DNA of 64,000 nt from Bog-532 sp963824545 (GCA_963824545.1 CAWGPP010000024.1:1-64000); one strand, 5' to 3'; positions 22,226-31,527 are shown, counted from the stretch's first letter. Made by a program: numbers and translations. Notes: generated from the sequence alone by a model not told the origin.

Positions 22226-23902
22226 ATGTGCACCACCGCTGAGCCCACCATGCCCGCCAGCACCGGGCAGGCGCTGGCCATGGTCCGCGCCGGGCTCGGC
22301 TACCTGGCCAGCTGTGACGCCGGGTCGCTGGGCACCGCCGCGCAGGCCGAGGCGCTGACCGGGCTGGAAGCCGCCGAAGCGCAGCACACCGCCGCCCGGG
22401 CGGCGATCCTTTCCGCGTTCACCGCCCAGCACGGGTATGAGGCCGACGGCCAGTACGGCGCCGCCGCCTGGCTGCGCGCGATCACCCGGGTGACCAGGGG
22501 CGCGGCCGGGGCGGCGACCGGGTGGGCGCGGCGGCTGGCCGCCCATCCCGCCGTCGCGGCCGCGCTGGCCGCCGGGCAGGTCCCGGCGTCGCTGGCCCGG
22601 CTGATCTGCGACGGCACCGATCAGCTCCCGGAAGAGTTCCGGGCCGACGCGGACGGCATCTTGCTGGCCGCGGTGCTGGGCGGCGCGGATCAGCATGACC
22701 TGGCGCGGCTGGCCTGGGAAATGCTCGAACGCGCCCGCACCTCCGCCGACAGCGGCGACGACCGGTTCGAGGAGCGGGCACTGTGGCTGGAGACCACCTT
22801 CGGCGGCGCCGGGCGGCTGCAGGGTGACTTGACCCCCGCCTGCACCGCCGCCCTCACCGTAGTGCTGGACGCCCTGGGCCAGAAAGCCGGGCCGGAAGAC
22901 ACCCGCACCCTGCCCCAGCGCCGGCATGATGCGATCGAGGAGGCGTGCCGGCGGCTGATCGCCGGGCAGCTGATCCCCGGCCGGGACGGGCAGCCCCCGC
23001 ACCTGATCGTCCACGTGGACCTGAACGACCTGCGCGGCGGCTCCGTCCTGGAACGGTCCTTGACCTGCGCCCGCGCCGCGGCCGGCCCCGGCTCGGTGTA
23101 CCTGACCGGCGCCGCCGCCGAGGCCGCCGCCTGCGACGCGGTGCTCACCACCGTGGTCACCGGGCAGATCGACCGGCAGGCCCTGGACCAGCTGACCAGC
23201 CTGTGGCTTACCCTCCACACCCCCGGCGGCAGCCCGGCCCCCGCCCACAGCCACCACGGCAGCCAGGCCCCAGACGACAGACCCGGTAACAGCCACATCC
23301 CCGGTGACAGCCAGACCCGCGGCGGCACCTCCGGCGGCGGCCCGGCCCCGGGCGGCAGCCCTAGTGGCAGCCGCACCCCAGCCGGCGGCCAAGCCTCAGA
23401 TGACAGCCAGGCGCCAGGCGGCAGCCACGGCGGGGCCACCCCGCAGGGCCCGCTGCCGGCCGAAACCCGGGCCCGGCTGCAGGCCACCCTCCTGCAAGCC
23501 TGCATCAACGTCGTCTCCGGCCCCGGCGGCCTGGCCTCCTACCTGCGCGGCGCGCTGCTCAACGCACCGTTCTCCAGCCTCAGCCAGCCTCTCGACATCG
23601 GCCGCACCACCCGCACCATCCCGCCGCACCTGCGCACCGCCGTCACCCTGCGCGACCGGCACTGCCAATTTCCGGGCTGCCGGCAGCCCCCCTCCGTCTG
23701 CGAGGTGCACCACCTCATCCCGTGGGCCCAAGGCGGCCCCACCAGCCTGGGCAACCTCGGCTTGTATTGCAGATTCCATCACCAGGTCGTCATCCACCGG
23801 TGGGGCTGGAACATCACCCGCCACCCCGACGGCACCACCACCGCCACCGCACCCGACGGACGCACCCTGCACTCCCACAGCCCACCGCAGCAAGTCGCCT
23901 AA
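22226..23902 (+). CDS. DUF222/HNH endonuclease domain protein
   Basis: 558 residues. An N-terminal DUF222 region (GYEADGQYGAAAWLRAITRVTRGAAGAA, VPASLARLICDGTDQLP) is joined to a C-terminal HNH module: LRDRHCQFPGCRQPPSVCEVHHLIPWAQGG, then NLGLYCRFHHQVVIHRWGW. The Cys pairs and the central HH fit a zinc-bound HNH nuclease. These proteins are abundant in actinobacteria (13E12-repeat group); they probably act in element mobility or nicking, but no activity has been settled. Residues about 333-410 are a Gly/Ser/Pro linker with degenerate repeats (PGGSPAP, GGSPSGSRT). ATG start after GGGGAGGTGACC. A perfect 34-bp palindrome lies beyond the stop. Confidence 0.82.
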   Translation: MCTTAEPTMPASTGQALAMVRAGLGYLASCDAGSLGTAAQAEALTGLEAAEAQHTAARAAILSAFTAQHGYEADGQYGAAAWLRAITRVTRGAAGAATGWARRLAAHPAVAAALAAGQVPASLARLICDGTDQLPEEFRADADGILLAAVLGGADQHDLARLAWEMLERARTSADSGDDRFEERALWLETTFGGAGRLQGDLTPACTAALTVVLDALGQKAGPEDTRTLPQRRHDAIEEACRRLIAGQLIPGRDGQPPHLIVHVDLNDLRGGSVLERSLTCARAAAGPGSVYLTGAAAEAAACDAVLTTVVTGQIDRQALDQLTSLWLTLHTPGGSPAPAHSHHGSQAPDDRPGNSHIPGDSQTRGGTSGGGPAPGGSPSGSRTPAGGQASDDSQAPGGSHGGATPQGPLPAETRARLQATLLQACINVVSGPGGLASYLRGALLNAPFSSLSQPLDIGRTTRTIPPHLRTAVTLRDRHCQFPGCRQPPSVCEVHHLIPWAQGGPTSLGNLGLYCRFHHQVVIHRWGWNITRHPDGTTTATAPDGRTLHSHSPPQQVA

Positions 23903-23978
23903 CGGCGGCGTAGCCCAAGCCGGGTCCACGTCCTGGCGAGACGGCAGCTCCGGACGTATCCCGCGCAACCCTGCGGAA

Positions 23979-24012
23979 CCGCCGCCCTGACGAGGCCTCG
24001 TCAGGGCGGCGG
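23979..24012. terminator. Perfect palindrome, probable bidirectional terminator
   Basis: Two 17-bp arms, CCGCCGCCCTGACGAGG and its exact complement, meet with no spacer. It lies between the stops of the convergent HNH gene (23902) and ABC permease gene (24027), the expected position for a shared terminator. No U-tract is present, as is common in high-GC actinobacteria. Confidence 0.7.
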
Positions 24013-24026
24013 AGTGTCACACTGCC

Positions 24027-26522
24027 TTACTCCAGCGGCTGATGGCCGATGGCGGCTGGTTCACGGCCGGCCAGCAGCCAGCCAGCGGCCGCCGCGACCA
24101 GCGGCATGCCGACGACGATGATGAGCAGGTTCCGGAGCGGGATGTTGGACAGTTCGGAGAGGCCGTCGCGGGAGTTATCGAACGAGTAGGCGATGGCGGC
24201 GATGTAGGCGGCGACCGTGCCGACCACGGCGCCGAGCAGGCCGAGCGCGCCGGCGGTGGCGGCGGTGAGCGTGCGGCGGGTCGAGCTGCCCGCCCCGGTC
24301 GCGGTCAGGGTGCGCAGGTCACTGGCCGTCTCGCTGCGGATGAGGCCGACGCTCATGGCGAGGATGCCCAGCGCCAGGAGTATCCCGAACACCGTCGCCC
24401 AGTTGATGATCTCCGACGACGACGGCGCGCTGTTCTTGGTCTCCACGGTCAGGCCGGCCGCGGCGGCGGTGAGCCGGGCACTCTTGATCTGCGCGGCGGT
24501 GGGCGGATGCGGCGTCTGGATGAGCCATCCGGCCGTGCTGGTCTGCAGTTTGAACTGCTGGATGGCGTGCTCGGTGATCACCGTGTTCGGGGCCGACGTG
24601 CCGCTCGGAAGCGCGCTGACCTCCTGAATCTTTGGGTTGGCGAGGCAGCTGCCCGCCGGGCACGGGAACGAGGTCTGCGCGCCCGGAGGCCCGTTGCCGG
24701 GCGTCACCTGGTGGGCCTGGCCTTTGCCGCCGCCGTAGAAGAGCTGCATCTTGGAGAGGCCGGACAGCCCGGGGCGCATGCTGAGGATGTCGGCCGTGGG
24801 ATCAACGGCCTTGATCCCGAAGGCCTGCAGCAGCTGGGGGGTGGCCACGTAGATCGGCCCGTTCCAGTTCCGTCCCGCGGCGCCGTGGTTCAGCGACGCG
24901 GTGGTGGTTTCGAGCTGGATGACGTCGTGCGAGCCGAGCGCCGCCGCGATGCCCTGCGCGCTGGCCGCCATCGCCTGCAGCTTGCTTCCGGTTACCGGCC
25001 CGCTGGGCCCCTGTCCGCCGCCCTGCGGCGAATTAGGTGTGTAGACGATCAACTGGTCCGAAGCCACGTTGGGCCCGGCGTAGTCGAGGACGTTCCCGTA
25101 CCGCTGCGCGGAAAGCACACAGACGAGAACCGCGATCAGCACGCCGAGGCTGATGGCCGCGAGCGCTGAACCCGAGCGTGCCCGGTAACGGGCCAGGTCG
25201 CGCAGGGCGAGCCGGACCGCGATCGGGGAGCGCCGGGCGAGCCGGGCCGCCGCCGCCAGGCACAGCGGGGACAGCAGGATCACGGCGGCGACCAGGGTGA
25301 CCAGGCCGAGGAGGATTTCCGGCATTCCGCCACCGCCGCTCTGGCGGCCGCCGTAGGCCAGCAGGCCCGCGGCGGCCGCGGCGAGAACGACGCCCGGCAC
25401 CGCGGAGCGGTGGATCTGCTTGGGCGGAGCGGGCCGCCCGGACAGCGCCGTCACGATGGGCACCCGGGTGATCGCCCGGGCGGGCCGGGAGGCGGCAAAG
25501 TAGGTGGCCACCAGGGCCAGCGCCATCGCCCCGCCGATCACGGCCCACGGCAGCTGGAACGCGCCGACCACGTGGTGGGCGTTCGCCTCGACGCGCGGCC
25601 GGTAGGCCAGCCACGCGGCCAGGCCGATGACCGCGCCGAGCAGGGTGCCGGCGACCCCCACCACGATCCCGTTGGCGCGGACGACGAGACGGACGTTCCG
25701 GTCCGTGGCCCCGACGGCGCCAAGCATCCCGAGCGAACGCAGCCGGCGCTGCGCCAGCACCGTGAACCCGCCGACGGACACCAGCGCGATGAGCAGCATC
25801 CCGACGGTGGCCAGCGCGAGCACGATGGTCTTAGGGTTGAACGGGTTGCTGGCCGTCACGGCCGCGCGGGTCTCGACGTTCGGCCCGAGCGAGGTGACCC
25901 CGGCGGAATCGAAGAGCACGGTCACCTGAGACGGCGCGCGGACCTGGCCCGGTGCCACGAGGGCGAACTCATCCAGCAGGCTCTGCGGGTTCTCGACGAT
26001 GCCGGTGACGCGCCAGGCCGTGCCGCCCTGGCGCCAGGCGTCCCCGACCTTGAGGCCGAAGGCGGATGCCACGCCGTCGGTCACGGCCACCTGACCGGGG
26101 CCGGTGGGATAGTGCCCGCTGACCAGGGAGAGCATCGGCTGCCCGAACGGGCCGTGCGGGTCCTGGGCCCGCAGGTCGTACGTGCTGATCGAGCCCGGGA
26201 TGGCGATGGCCTGATTCTCGATCACGTCGGTGCGGCCGAAGCGATGCTGCAGCGCGGCGATCTGGCTGGCCAGATGCGGATCGGGTCCGCCGAACGTGGC
26301 GGCGGCCGAGGCGGTGCCGAACCCCGCGCCGGCTGGGGGCGGCGTGTCGGTGGCGACCGCCGCGCCAAGGATCGTGGCGGCCACGGCCACCGTGATGAGC
26401 GCGAGGACCAGCAACTGCTGGCGCCATTCGCGGCGGAACAGCCGCCAGGCCCAGCGGATCACGGCGCGACGGGCGGGAAAGGACCCCGTCTCGGCCGGGC
26501 GCTCGCGCAGGGCCGTGGTCAC
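24027..26522 (-). CDS. FtsX-type ABC transporter permease
   Basis: 831 residues with the MacB/FtsX layout: an N-terminal membrane anchor (LLVLALITVAVAATILGAAVAT), a periplasmic region, a three-helix FtsX domain (VGMLLIALVSVGGFTVLAQRRLRSLGMLGAVGATDRNVRLV), a central pair of spans, a second large external domain, and a C-terminal FtsX domain (GILLALGILAMSVGLIRSETASDLRTLTATGA). These permeases use ATP to drive mechanotransmission or lipoprotein/peptide export instead of classic solute transport. The ATG overlaps the ATPase stop by 4 bp, so translation is coupled. The operon order PadR, ATPase, permease matches many actinobacterial exporters induced by antimicrobials. Confidence 0.85.
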   Translation of the reverse strand: MTTALRERPAETGSFPARRAVIRWAWRLFRREWRQQLLVLALITVAVAATILGAAVATDTPPPAGAGFGTASAAATFGGPDPHLASQIAALQHRFGRTDVIENQAIAIPGSISTYDLRAQDPHGPFGQPMLSLVSGHYPTGPGQVAVTDGVASAFGLKVGDAWRQGGTAWRVTGIVENPQSLLDEFALVAPGQVRAPSQVTVLFDSAGVTSLGPNVETRAAVTASNPFNPKTIVLALATVGMLLIALVSVGGFTVLAQRRLRSLGMLGAVGATDRNVRLVVRANGIVVGVAGTLLGAVIGLAAWLAYRPRVEANAHHVVGAFQLPWAVIGGAMALALVATYFAASRPARAITRVPIVTALSGRPAPPKQIHRSAVPGVVLAAAAAGLLAYGGRQSGGGGMPEILLGLVTLVAAVILLSPLCLAAAARLARRSPIAVRLALRDLARYRARSGSALAAISLGVLIAVLVCVLSAQRYGNVLDYAGPNVASDQLIVYTPNSPQGGGQGPSGPVTGSKLQAMAASAQGIAAALGSHDVIQLETTTASLNHGAAGRNWNGPIYVATPQLLQAFGIKAVDPTADILSMRPGLSGLSKMQLFYGGGKGQAHQVTPGNGPPGAQTSFPCPAGSCLANPKIQEVSALPSGTSAPNTVITEHAIQQFKLQTSTAGWLIQTPHPPTAAQIKSARLTAAAAGLTVETKNSAPSSSEIINWATVFGILLALGILAMSVGLIRSETASDLRTLTATGAGSSTRRTLTAATAGALGLLGAVVGTVAAYIAAIAYSFDNSRDGLSELSNIPLRNLLIIVVGMPLVAAAAGWLLAGREPAAIGHQPLE

Positions 26523-27235
26523 TGGACCTGGCCCAGGAGCGATTCGGGACCGGCCGGCGGCGCTGTCTGGTCGACCGCCCGCCCGTCACGCAGGAACACC
26601 ACCCGGTCCGCCCACGAGGCCAGCTGCGCGTCGTGGGTCACCACCACCGCGGCCACACCCCGCTTGCAGGCGTTGTGGATCAGCCGCATGACCGATTCGG
26701 CGTTCGCCGAGTCCAGTGCGCCCGAGGGCTCGTCGGCGAGCAGCAGGCGGCGGTCCCCGATCACCGCGCGGGCGATCGCCACCCGCTGCCTTTCACCGCC
26801 GGACAGCTCGTCGGGGAACCGCGACGCCCTGTCCTCCAGGCCGAGCTCTTCGAGCCTTTTCAAGGCGGCCACGCGCGCGGTCCGGGCGGACATCCCGTCG
26901 AGTTCCAGGGGCAGCGCCACGTTCTCCGCCACGGTCAGGCCGGGCAGCAGGTTGAAGTCCTGGAACACGTACCCGACCGTGCGCCGGCGCAGCCGGGCCT
27001 TGGCGTTGCGCGACATCCCCGACAGCGCGGTTCCGTCGATCAGCACCTCCCCGCTGGTCGGATCCTCCAGGCTGCCGGCGATGGTCAGCAGGGTGGACTT
27101 GCCCGAGCCACTCGGGCCCATCACCGCCACCATCGCTCCCGCCTGCACCGACAGGTCCACTCCGGCCAGCGCGTGCACCTCGGCGGCACCCTGGCCGTAG
27201 ATCTTTGACACGCCGCGCAGCTCCAGTACGGTCAT
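26519..27235 (-). CDS. MacB/LolD-type ABC transporter ATPase
   Basis: 238 residues. Walker A is GPSGSGKST, the Q-loop VFQDFNLLPGLTV, the signature LSGGERQRVAIARAV, Walker B RLLLADEPSGALD, and the H-loop VVVTHDAQL. The VGYVFQDFNLLP segment is typical of the LolD/MacB family that pairs with FtsX-like permeases. The start at ATG 27235 is backed by GGGGAG and by family start MTVLELRGVSKIYG; in-frame sequence further up overlaps the PadR gene. The stop overlaps the permease start by four bases. It is transcribed with the PadR regulator 34 bp upstream. Confidence 0.9.
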   Translation of the reverse strand: MTVLELRGVSKIYGQGAAEVHALAGVDLSVQAGAMVAVMGPSGSGKSTLLTIAGSLEDPTSGEVLIDGTALSGMSRNAKARLRRRTVGYVFQDFNLLPGLTVAENVALPLELDGMSARTARVAALKRLEELGLEDRASRFPDELSGGERQRVAIARAVIGDRRLLLADEPSGALDSANAESVMRLIHNACKRGVAAVVVTHDAQLASWADRVVFLRDGRAVDQTAPPAGPESLLGQVQ

Positions 27236-27269
27236 CGCGGCACTCCCCTTTCCCATGGCTCTTCCTTGT

Positions 27270-27848
27270 TCACCGGCCGGCCCCCGTCCGGCGCCGGACC
27301 CGCGGCAGCGGCGGCGCCGCCGGGCGGGCAGGATCGGCGTCGGTGCGCTTGATCCGGCCGTCGGCCGCGTCCAGCCAGCGGACGACCGCGTCCAGCCGGA
27401 ACAGTTCCGCGTCGACGACCAGCGCGAGGCCAAGATCGGCTTCGGCTTCGTCTTCTTTGATGCGTGTCCACTGCTGCATCAGCTCCACCAGGTACCGGCG
27501 GTGCGCCTGGATCACCTCATGCACGTTGATGCCGGGCACGCGGATCGCCACCAGGACCTTCATCACCAGTTCGTCGCGGGGCGGTGAGCTCAGATCGGGC
27601 GGCGTGTGCAGCCACCCGGCCAGCTCAGCCAGCCCTTCCGTGGTGATCCTGAAGCCCTTCTGCGGGCCGTCGTCCCCGCCCTCGGACTCCACCAGGCCGT
27701 CCCGCTCCAGCCGCTGCAGGGTGGTGTAGACCTGACCGACGTTCAGCGGCCACACCTCGCCGGTGCGGGCCTCGAATTCCTCACGCAGCTGAAGGCCGTA
27801 CTTGGGTCCTTCGCTCAGCAGCGCAAGCAGGGCGTGACGGACGCTCAT
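27270..27848 (-). CDS. PadR family transcriptional regulator
   Basis: 192 residues. The winged helix is MSVRHALLALLSEGPKYGLQLREEFE through WPLNVGQVYTTLQRLERDGLVE, and a longer helical C-terminal dimerisation region follows, as in PadR subfamily 1. ATG 27848 has GAGGAG five bases upstream; a GTG two codons earlier is less well placed. A perfect inverted repeat lies 15 bp upstream, almost certainly its own operator. PadR repressors next to ABC exporters usually sense the exported drug or peptide, so autoregulation of this three-gene operon is likely. Confidence 0.88.
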   Translation of the reverse strand: MSVRHALLALLSEGPKYGLQLREEFEARTGEVWPLNVGQVYTTLQRLERDGLVESEGGDDGPQKGFRITTEGLAELAGWLHTPPDLSSPPRDELVMKVLVAIRVPGINVHEVIQAHRRYLVELMQQWTRIKEDEAEADLGLALVVDAELFRLDAVVRWLDAADGRIKRTDADPARPAAPPLPRVRRRTGAGR

Positions 27849-27862
27849 CACCACTCCTCATC

Positions 27863-27885
27863 AGTATGATTCGGAGAATCATACT
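27863..27885. promoter_or_regulatory. PadR operator, perfect inverted repeat
   Basis: AGTATGATTC, then GGA, then GAATCATACT: two perfect 10-bp arms round a 3-bp centre, AT-rich against a GC-rich background. It is just upstream of the PadR start codon. PadR sites commonly contain ATGT/ATAC-like arms; this match in form and position supports autorepression. Confidence 0.75.
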
Positions 27886-28055
27886 GGGTATTATTGGCCC
27901 CCGCCGCGCTCCACCGCAGTAGTGCTGAATACACCTTTGCCCGTGCAGGCAGCCCCCGTCCCGCCCGTGCAGCCGGCCGCCGCCTGGACCGGGTAAGAAC
28001 CAGTAACGACAGGTCAGGCCGCCTGGTGGGCGGCGCGCCAGACGGTTTCGTCTGC

Positions 28056-28478
28056 TCGACCAGATCGCCCAGCGTGACGCTCTGGCCGACGGCGGTCCAA
28101 GGCACGGGACTTCTACGCCGGCATGCTGGGCTTCGAGGCCCGCACGGACGCCGCGATGGGCGAGGGCTTCCGTTGGCTGACCGTGGGCCATCCCAGCCAG
28201 CCCGAGCTCGAGGTCACGCTGATCACCCCGGGCCGCCGCTCGATGAGGACGCCGCGGGCTTCGTGCGCCGCCAGCTGGAAAAAGGGCAGATGGGCGGGCT
28301 CGGCCTGAAGGTGGACGACTGCCGGAAGACGTTCACGGAGCTGAGCGCCAAGGGCGTGACGTTCCTCCAGGAGCCCGCCGAACGGCCCTACGGCGTCGAG
28401 GCGGTCATGCGCGACAACACCGGCAACTGGCTCGTGCTCGTCGAGCCCCGGCCGTTCACGCCTGCCGGCTTCCGCTGA
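28056..28478 (+). pseudogene. VOC (glyoxalase-like) protein, frameshifted
   Basis: One frame gives KARDFYAGMLGFEARTDAA and RWLTVGHPSQPELEVTLITPG, the first half of a VOC-fold protein of the glyoxalase/bleomycin-resistance superfamily. The next frame gives EDAAGFVRRQLEKGQMGG, KVDDCRKTFTELSAKGV and FLQEPAERPYGVEAVMRD, the second half. The junction near 28230 (CCGGGCCGCCGCTCGATG) needs one extra base to restore PGPPLDED. Upstream of 28100 the expected start (SVTL...) is also out of frame. With two indels this is a pseudogene, or an assembly error. Function of this VOC group is unknown. Confidence 0.65.
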
Positions 28479-28523
28479 GCGAGCCACCGCACGGAGCCGC
28501 CGCACGGGGCCCGGGCTGGGAGG

Positions 28524-28537
28524 CCGCCGTGCGGCGG
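28524..28537. terminator. Short GC hairpin between convergent genes
   Basis: CCGCC-GTGC-GGCGG forms a 5-bp stem with a 4-base loop, between the VOC relic and the PHA synthase stop. Surrounding GCCGCACGG copies could form alternative stems. Termination is plausible but the stem is short. Confidence 0.35.
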
Positions 28538-28589
28538 ATGGCGCCCGCTGTGCGCCGGATGGGGCGGCCGCACAGCGGACGAGCGGGCG

Positions 28590-30314
28590 TTACTCCAGGG
28601 GGTAGGTCCCCGGCGCGGGTCCGAGCGGCGGGTACTTCCGGTTGCCCAGGCCGGCCCGCGCCTTCTTCTCCTCCCCGGAACGCGGCAGCAGCCAGTCGAT
28701 CCACTGCGGCCACCAGGATCCACCGTGCCAGTCGGCCCCGGCCTGCCAGGCCTCCGGGTCAGGGCCGCCGGCCGGGGCTTCCCAGTACCCGTACTTCGCG
28801 GTCTTGGCCGGGTTGACGAACGACTGGATGTGGCCGGACTTCACCACGGCTACTTCCTTCTCGCCGCCGAGTATCTGGGTCATGTTGTAACACGTCCGCC
28901 ACGGCGTGATGTGGTCGGTGGACCCGGCCACGACGAAGCTGTCACAGGTGACCTTGGCCAGGTCGACGGGCGTGCCCAGCGAGGTGATCCCGCCCGGGAC
29001 GGCCGCGCTGCCGGTCATCGCGATCCGGCTGGTCTCCGCCGAGAACTTCGCGGGCACCGCGGTCGCGTCGTCGTTCCAGGCCAGCACGTCGAAGGCGGGC
29101 GGGTCCTCACCCAGCAGCCAGCCGCTGACCGCGTAATTGAACACGAGGTCGTTGGGCCGCAGCCAGGCGAACGTGCTCTTCATCGCCGAGCCCGGGATGA
29201 CCTTGTTCGCCGCGGCCGCCTGGTCGAGCGCCTTCTGCGCGTCCTCCGTGGTCAGCATCCCGACCACGTTGGGCGTCGCGTTCGACATCATCGTGACCAG
29301 GTAGGTCGCCGAGTTGACCGAGTTGTCCCCCTTCGCCGCCAGTACACCGAGGGCGAGGACGTTCGTCATGCCGCCGGCGCAGAGGCCGAGCATGTTGATG
29401 GTCTCGCTGTGCGTGATGTTCTTGACGATCTCGATCGCGCGCAGCACGCTGGCCACGTAGTCGTCAAAGCCCCAGCTCCCGTGCCCTAGCTCCTCGACCG
29501 GGTTGCGCCAGCTCACCATGAAGGTGGTGACGCCGTTCTCGACCGCGTACTCGGCCATGCTGCGCCCGGGTGAGAGATCGAGCACGTAGTACCGGTTGAT
29601 CTCCGGCGGCACCATCAGCAGCGGGCGGCTGCGGACCGTAGGTGTCGTCGGCGCGTATTCGAGCAGCTCGAACATCTCGTCGCGGTAGACGACCGCGCCG
29701 GGGGTGCACGCCAGGTGCTCGCCCACCTTCATCGCGTCCCGGTCGACCATCCTCGGCATGCCGCCGCTGGCCAGGTCGCGCAGCATGTTCTGGGCACCGC
29801 TGAACAGCGAGAGGCCGCCGGTCTCGAACGCGCGCTTGAGCGCGGCCGGGTTGGTCGGCAGGAAGTTCGTGGGCGACAGCGCGGCGGTCAGGATGTTGGC
29901 CAGGTAGCTGGCCCGGGCGTTCTGCTCCCAGGAGCCTTCCACGGCGCCGGCCATCCGGCCGGCCCACTCCTCGAACAGCCGGTAGGTCAGCCCGAGCCCG
30001 CGGTATGCCGGGTTGGCGGTCCAGGTGGGATCCTTGAACCGGGCGTCCTTCGCGCCGTATTCGAGCTCGGACTGGCCCGTGGCGATCTTCGTCAGCTCGC
30101 TGATGAACCACGGGAGCTGCCGGGCGGCCTCGGCGGGGCTCAGCAGTTCCACGGCCGACTGGAGCATGCTCGCCGGGTCCGGCGGCCCCGCGGTCGGTAT
30201 CAGGCCGCCGACAGGAAGCTCCTCGGCGCCGGCGGGCGGCCCGCCGGAACCGCCGACCGACCCGGCCGTGCTGCGGTCGTCATCGCCTGCAGGGGGCGCG
30301 TCGTCGCTGCCCAT
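28590..30314 (-). CDS. phaC: Poly(3-hydroxyalkanoate) synthase (PhaC-like)
   Basis: 574 residues. It has the alpha/beta-hydrolase core of PHA synthases, with the lipase-like box GLCAGG carrying the catalytic Cys (about residue 311), the catalytic His in SGHIQSFVNP (about 494), and family segments NFLPTNPAALKRAFETGG, LLMVPPEINRYYVLDLSPGRSM and TFMVSWRNP. It polymerises hydroxyacyl-CoA into storage granules. The N-terminal 45 residues are Gly/Pro-rich and variable. ATG start follows GAGGAGGG. A phasin-like gene, an XRE regulator and a broken reductase gene lie divergently, a recognisable PHA locus. Length and sequence resemble class I synthases; a PhaE/PhaR subunit was not seen. Confidence 0.88.
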   Translation of the reverse strand: MGSDDAPPAGDDDRSTAGSVGGSGGPPAGAEELPVGGLIPTAGPPDPASMLQSAVELLSPAEAARQLPWFISELTKIATGQSELEYGAKDARFKDPTWTANPAYRGLGLTYRLFEEWAGRMAGAVEGSWEQNARASYLANILTAALSPTNFLPTNPAALKRAFETGGLSLFSGAQNMLRDLASGGMPRMVDRDAMKVGEHLACTPGAVVYRDEMFELLEYAPTTPTVRSRPLLMVPPEINRYYVLDLSPGRSMAEYAVENGVTTFMVSWRNPVEELGHGSWGFDDYVASVLRAIEIVKNITHSETINMLGLCAGGMTNVLALGVLAAKGDNSVNSATYLVTMMSNATPNVVGMLTTEDAQKALDQAAAANKVIPGSAMKSTFAWLRPNDLVFNYAVSGWLLGEDPPAFDVLAWNDDATAVPAKFSAETSRIAMTGSAAVPGGITSLGTPVDLAKVTCDSFVVAGSTDHITPWRTCYNMTQILGGEKEVAVVKSGHIQSFVNPAKTAKYGYWEAPAGGPDPEAWQAGADWHGGSWWPQWIDWLLPRSGEEKKARAGLGNRKYPPLGPAPGTYPLE

Positions 30315-30599
30315 GGTCCCTCCTCAGTCGCCGGAACCCATATCTTCACGCTCGCACCGGCTGGCGAGAAACTCAAGACAACGCCGGCTGCATGCGCGCC
30401 AACTGCGGTCTTCGGTCACCAGGGACCGGGACCAATGGCAGGTTCCCTCTGGCCCACAGGACGGCCTATGTTCAGGAGAGCCGCGCCCCGGTGGTCGCGA
30501 CACCTCCTCTCCCGTAATCACCCATTTATCCGGAAAGCCGCCATCTCGCCAGAGGCAGCAGTCCCACCCGGCGGCCTTCCCGGAAGCAGCCACCCGTCA

Positions 30600-31127
30600 C
30601 CCGCTGGTGCGAAACAACGCCGGCATCACCATCGACCGGACCGTGACCAAGATGACCGACCGGGACTGGCAGCACGTCCTGGACATCAACCTGTCCGGCG
30701 CCTTCTTCATGGCCCAGGCGGCGCTGGACCACATGCTGGAGCGGGGCACCGGCCGGATCATCAACGTCTCCTCGGTCATCGGGGAGATCGGCAACATCGG
30801 GCAGGCCAACTACGCGGCGTCGAAGTCCGGCCTTTTCGGGCTGAACCAAGACCCTGGCCCGGGAGACGCTGTTCCATCTCAACAAGGCCGACCTGCCACC
30901 GGGCGACGGCATCGGGCTCACCGTGAACGCGGTAACCCGGGTTCATCGCCACCGACATGCTCGCGACCATTCCCGATCGCGTGCTGGACGGAATCCGCAG
31001 CCAGATCCCAGTGGGCCGGCTGGGCAAGCCCGAGGAGATCGCACGGGTGGTGTGCTTCCTCGCCTCGGACGACTCGTCCTACATCACCGGCCAGACATGG
31101 GCGGTCAACGGTGGCCTGGACATGTGA
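30600..31127 (+). pseudogene. phaB: Acetoacetyl-CoA reductase (SDR) relic
   Basis: Three frames together spell the C-terminal two thirds of a PhaB/FabG short-chain dehydrogenase. NNAGITIDRTVTKMTDRDW to the catalytic YAASKSGLFGL is frame 1; KTLARETLFHLNKADL and GLTVNAV frame 2; PGFIATDMLATIPDRV to AVNGGLDM-stop frame 3. Breaks lie near 30845 and 30942. The N-terminal Rossmann nucleotide-binding part (GxxxGxG) is missing altogether; the sequence from 30320 to 30600 shows nothing like it. The location next to phaC and the phasin suggests it once supplied 3-hydroxybutyryl-CoA. The pathway would now need another reductase or (R)-hydratase. Confidence 0.75.
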
Positions 31128-31155
31128 GAACGGAGGAATGCCCGCCAGTCCCCGC

Positions 31156-31186
31156 TTGACAAACCGCCCAGCTTGCTTGGTATAGT
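31156..31186 (+). promoter_or_regulatory. Sigma-70-like promoter of the phasin gene
   Basis: TTGACA (31156-31161) and TATAGT (31181-31186) lie 19 bp apart, in a less GC-rich stretch, with the phasin start codon 33 bp downstream. Both hexamers are close to the vegetative consensus; the spacer is slightly long. Confidence 0.6.
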
Positions 31187-31218
31187 TAGCAGTAGATACC
31201 CCCAAGGAGGGCAGAACA

Positions 31219-31527
31219 ATGACCGAGACCCAGAACGCAGCGCGTGACGTGCAGGGCGAGATCATCAAGACCGTCAACCAGAGTCAGGACGCCGTTATCG
31301 AGGCCATCCGCGACTGGGCCGACGCCGTGCAGGCTCTCACCCCGAAGCTGCCGCCCGTGAACGTCCCGTTCGCCGGCAAGCTCCCGCAGCCGGAGCAGCT
31401 CGTGGCCAGCGCCTACGACTTCGCCGAGCAGCTGCTTGCCAGCCAGCGCCGGTTTGCCGAGGAGCTGGTGCGGGCGACCAGCCCGCTGCTTCCCATCAAG
31501 GACGAGGACAAGAAGTCCGCCAAGTAA
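31219..31527 (+). CDS. Phasin-like PHA granule protein
   Basis: 102 residues, mostly amphipathic helix: MTETQNAARDVQGEIIKTVNQSQDAVIEAIRDWADAVQ, a Pro-rich hinge (TPKLPPVNVPFAGKLPQPEQ), then ASAYDFAEQLLASQRRFAEELV and a Lys-rich tail. The FAEQLLxxQRxFAEEL pattern is like phasins and related granule-coating proteins of actinobacteria. Strong AAGGAGG Shine-Dalgarno and a good vegetative promoter suggest abundant expression, as phasins need. It lies between the reductase relic and the XRE regulator gene in the PHA locus. Role as granule surface protein is inferred from sequence type and neighbours. Confidence 0.72.
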   Translation: MTETQNAARDVQGEIIKTVNQSQDAVIEAIRDWADAVQALTPKLPPVNVPFAGKLPQPEQLVASAYDFAEQLLASQRRFAEELVRATSPLLPIKDEDKKSAK

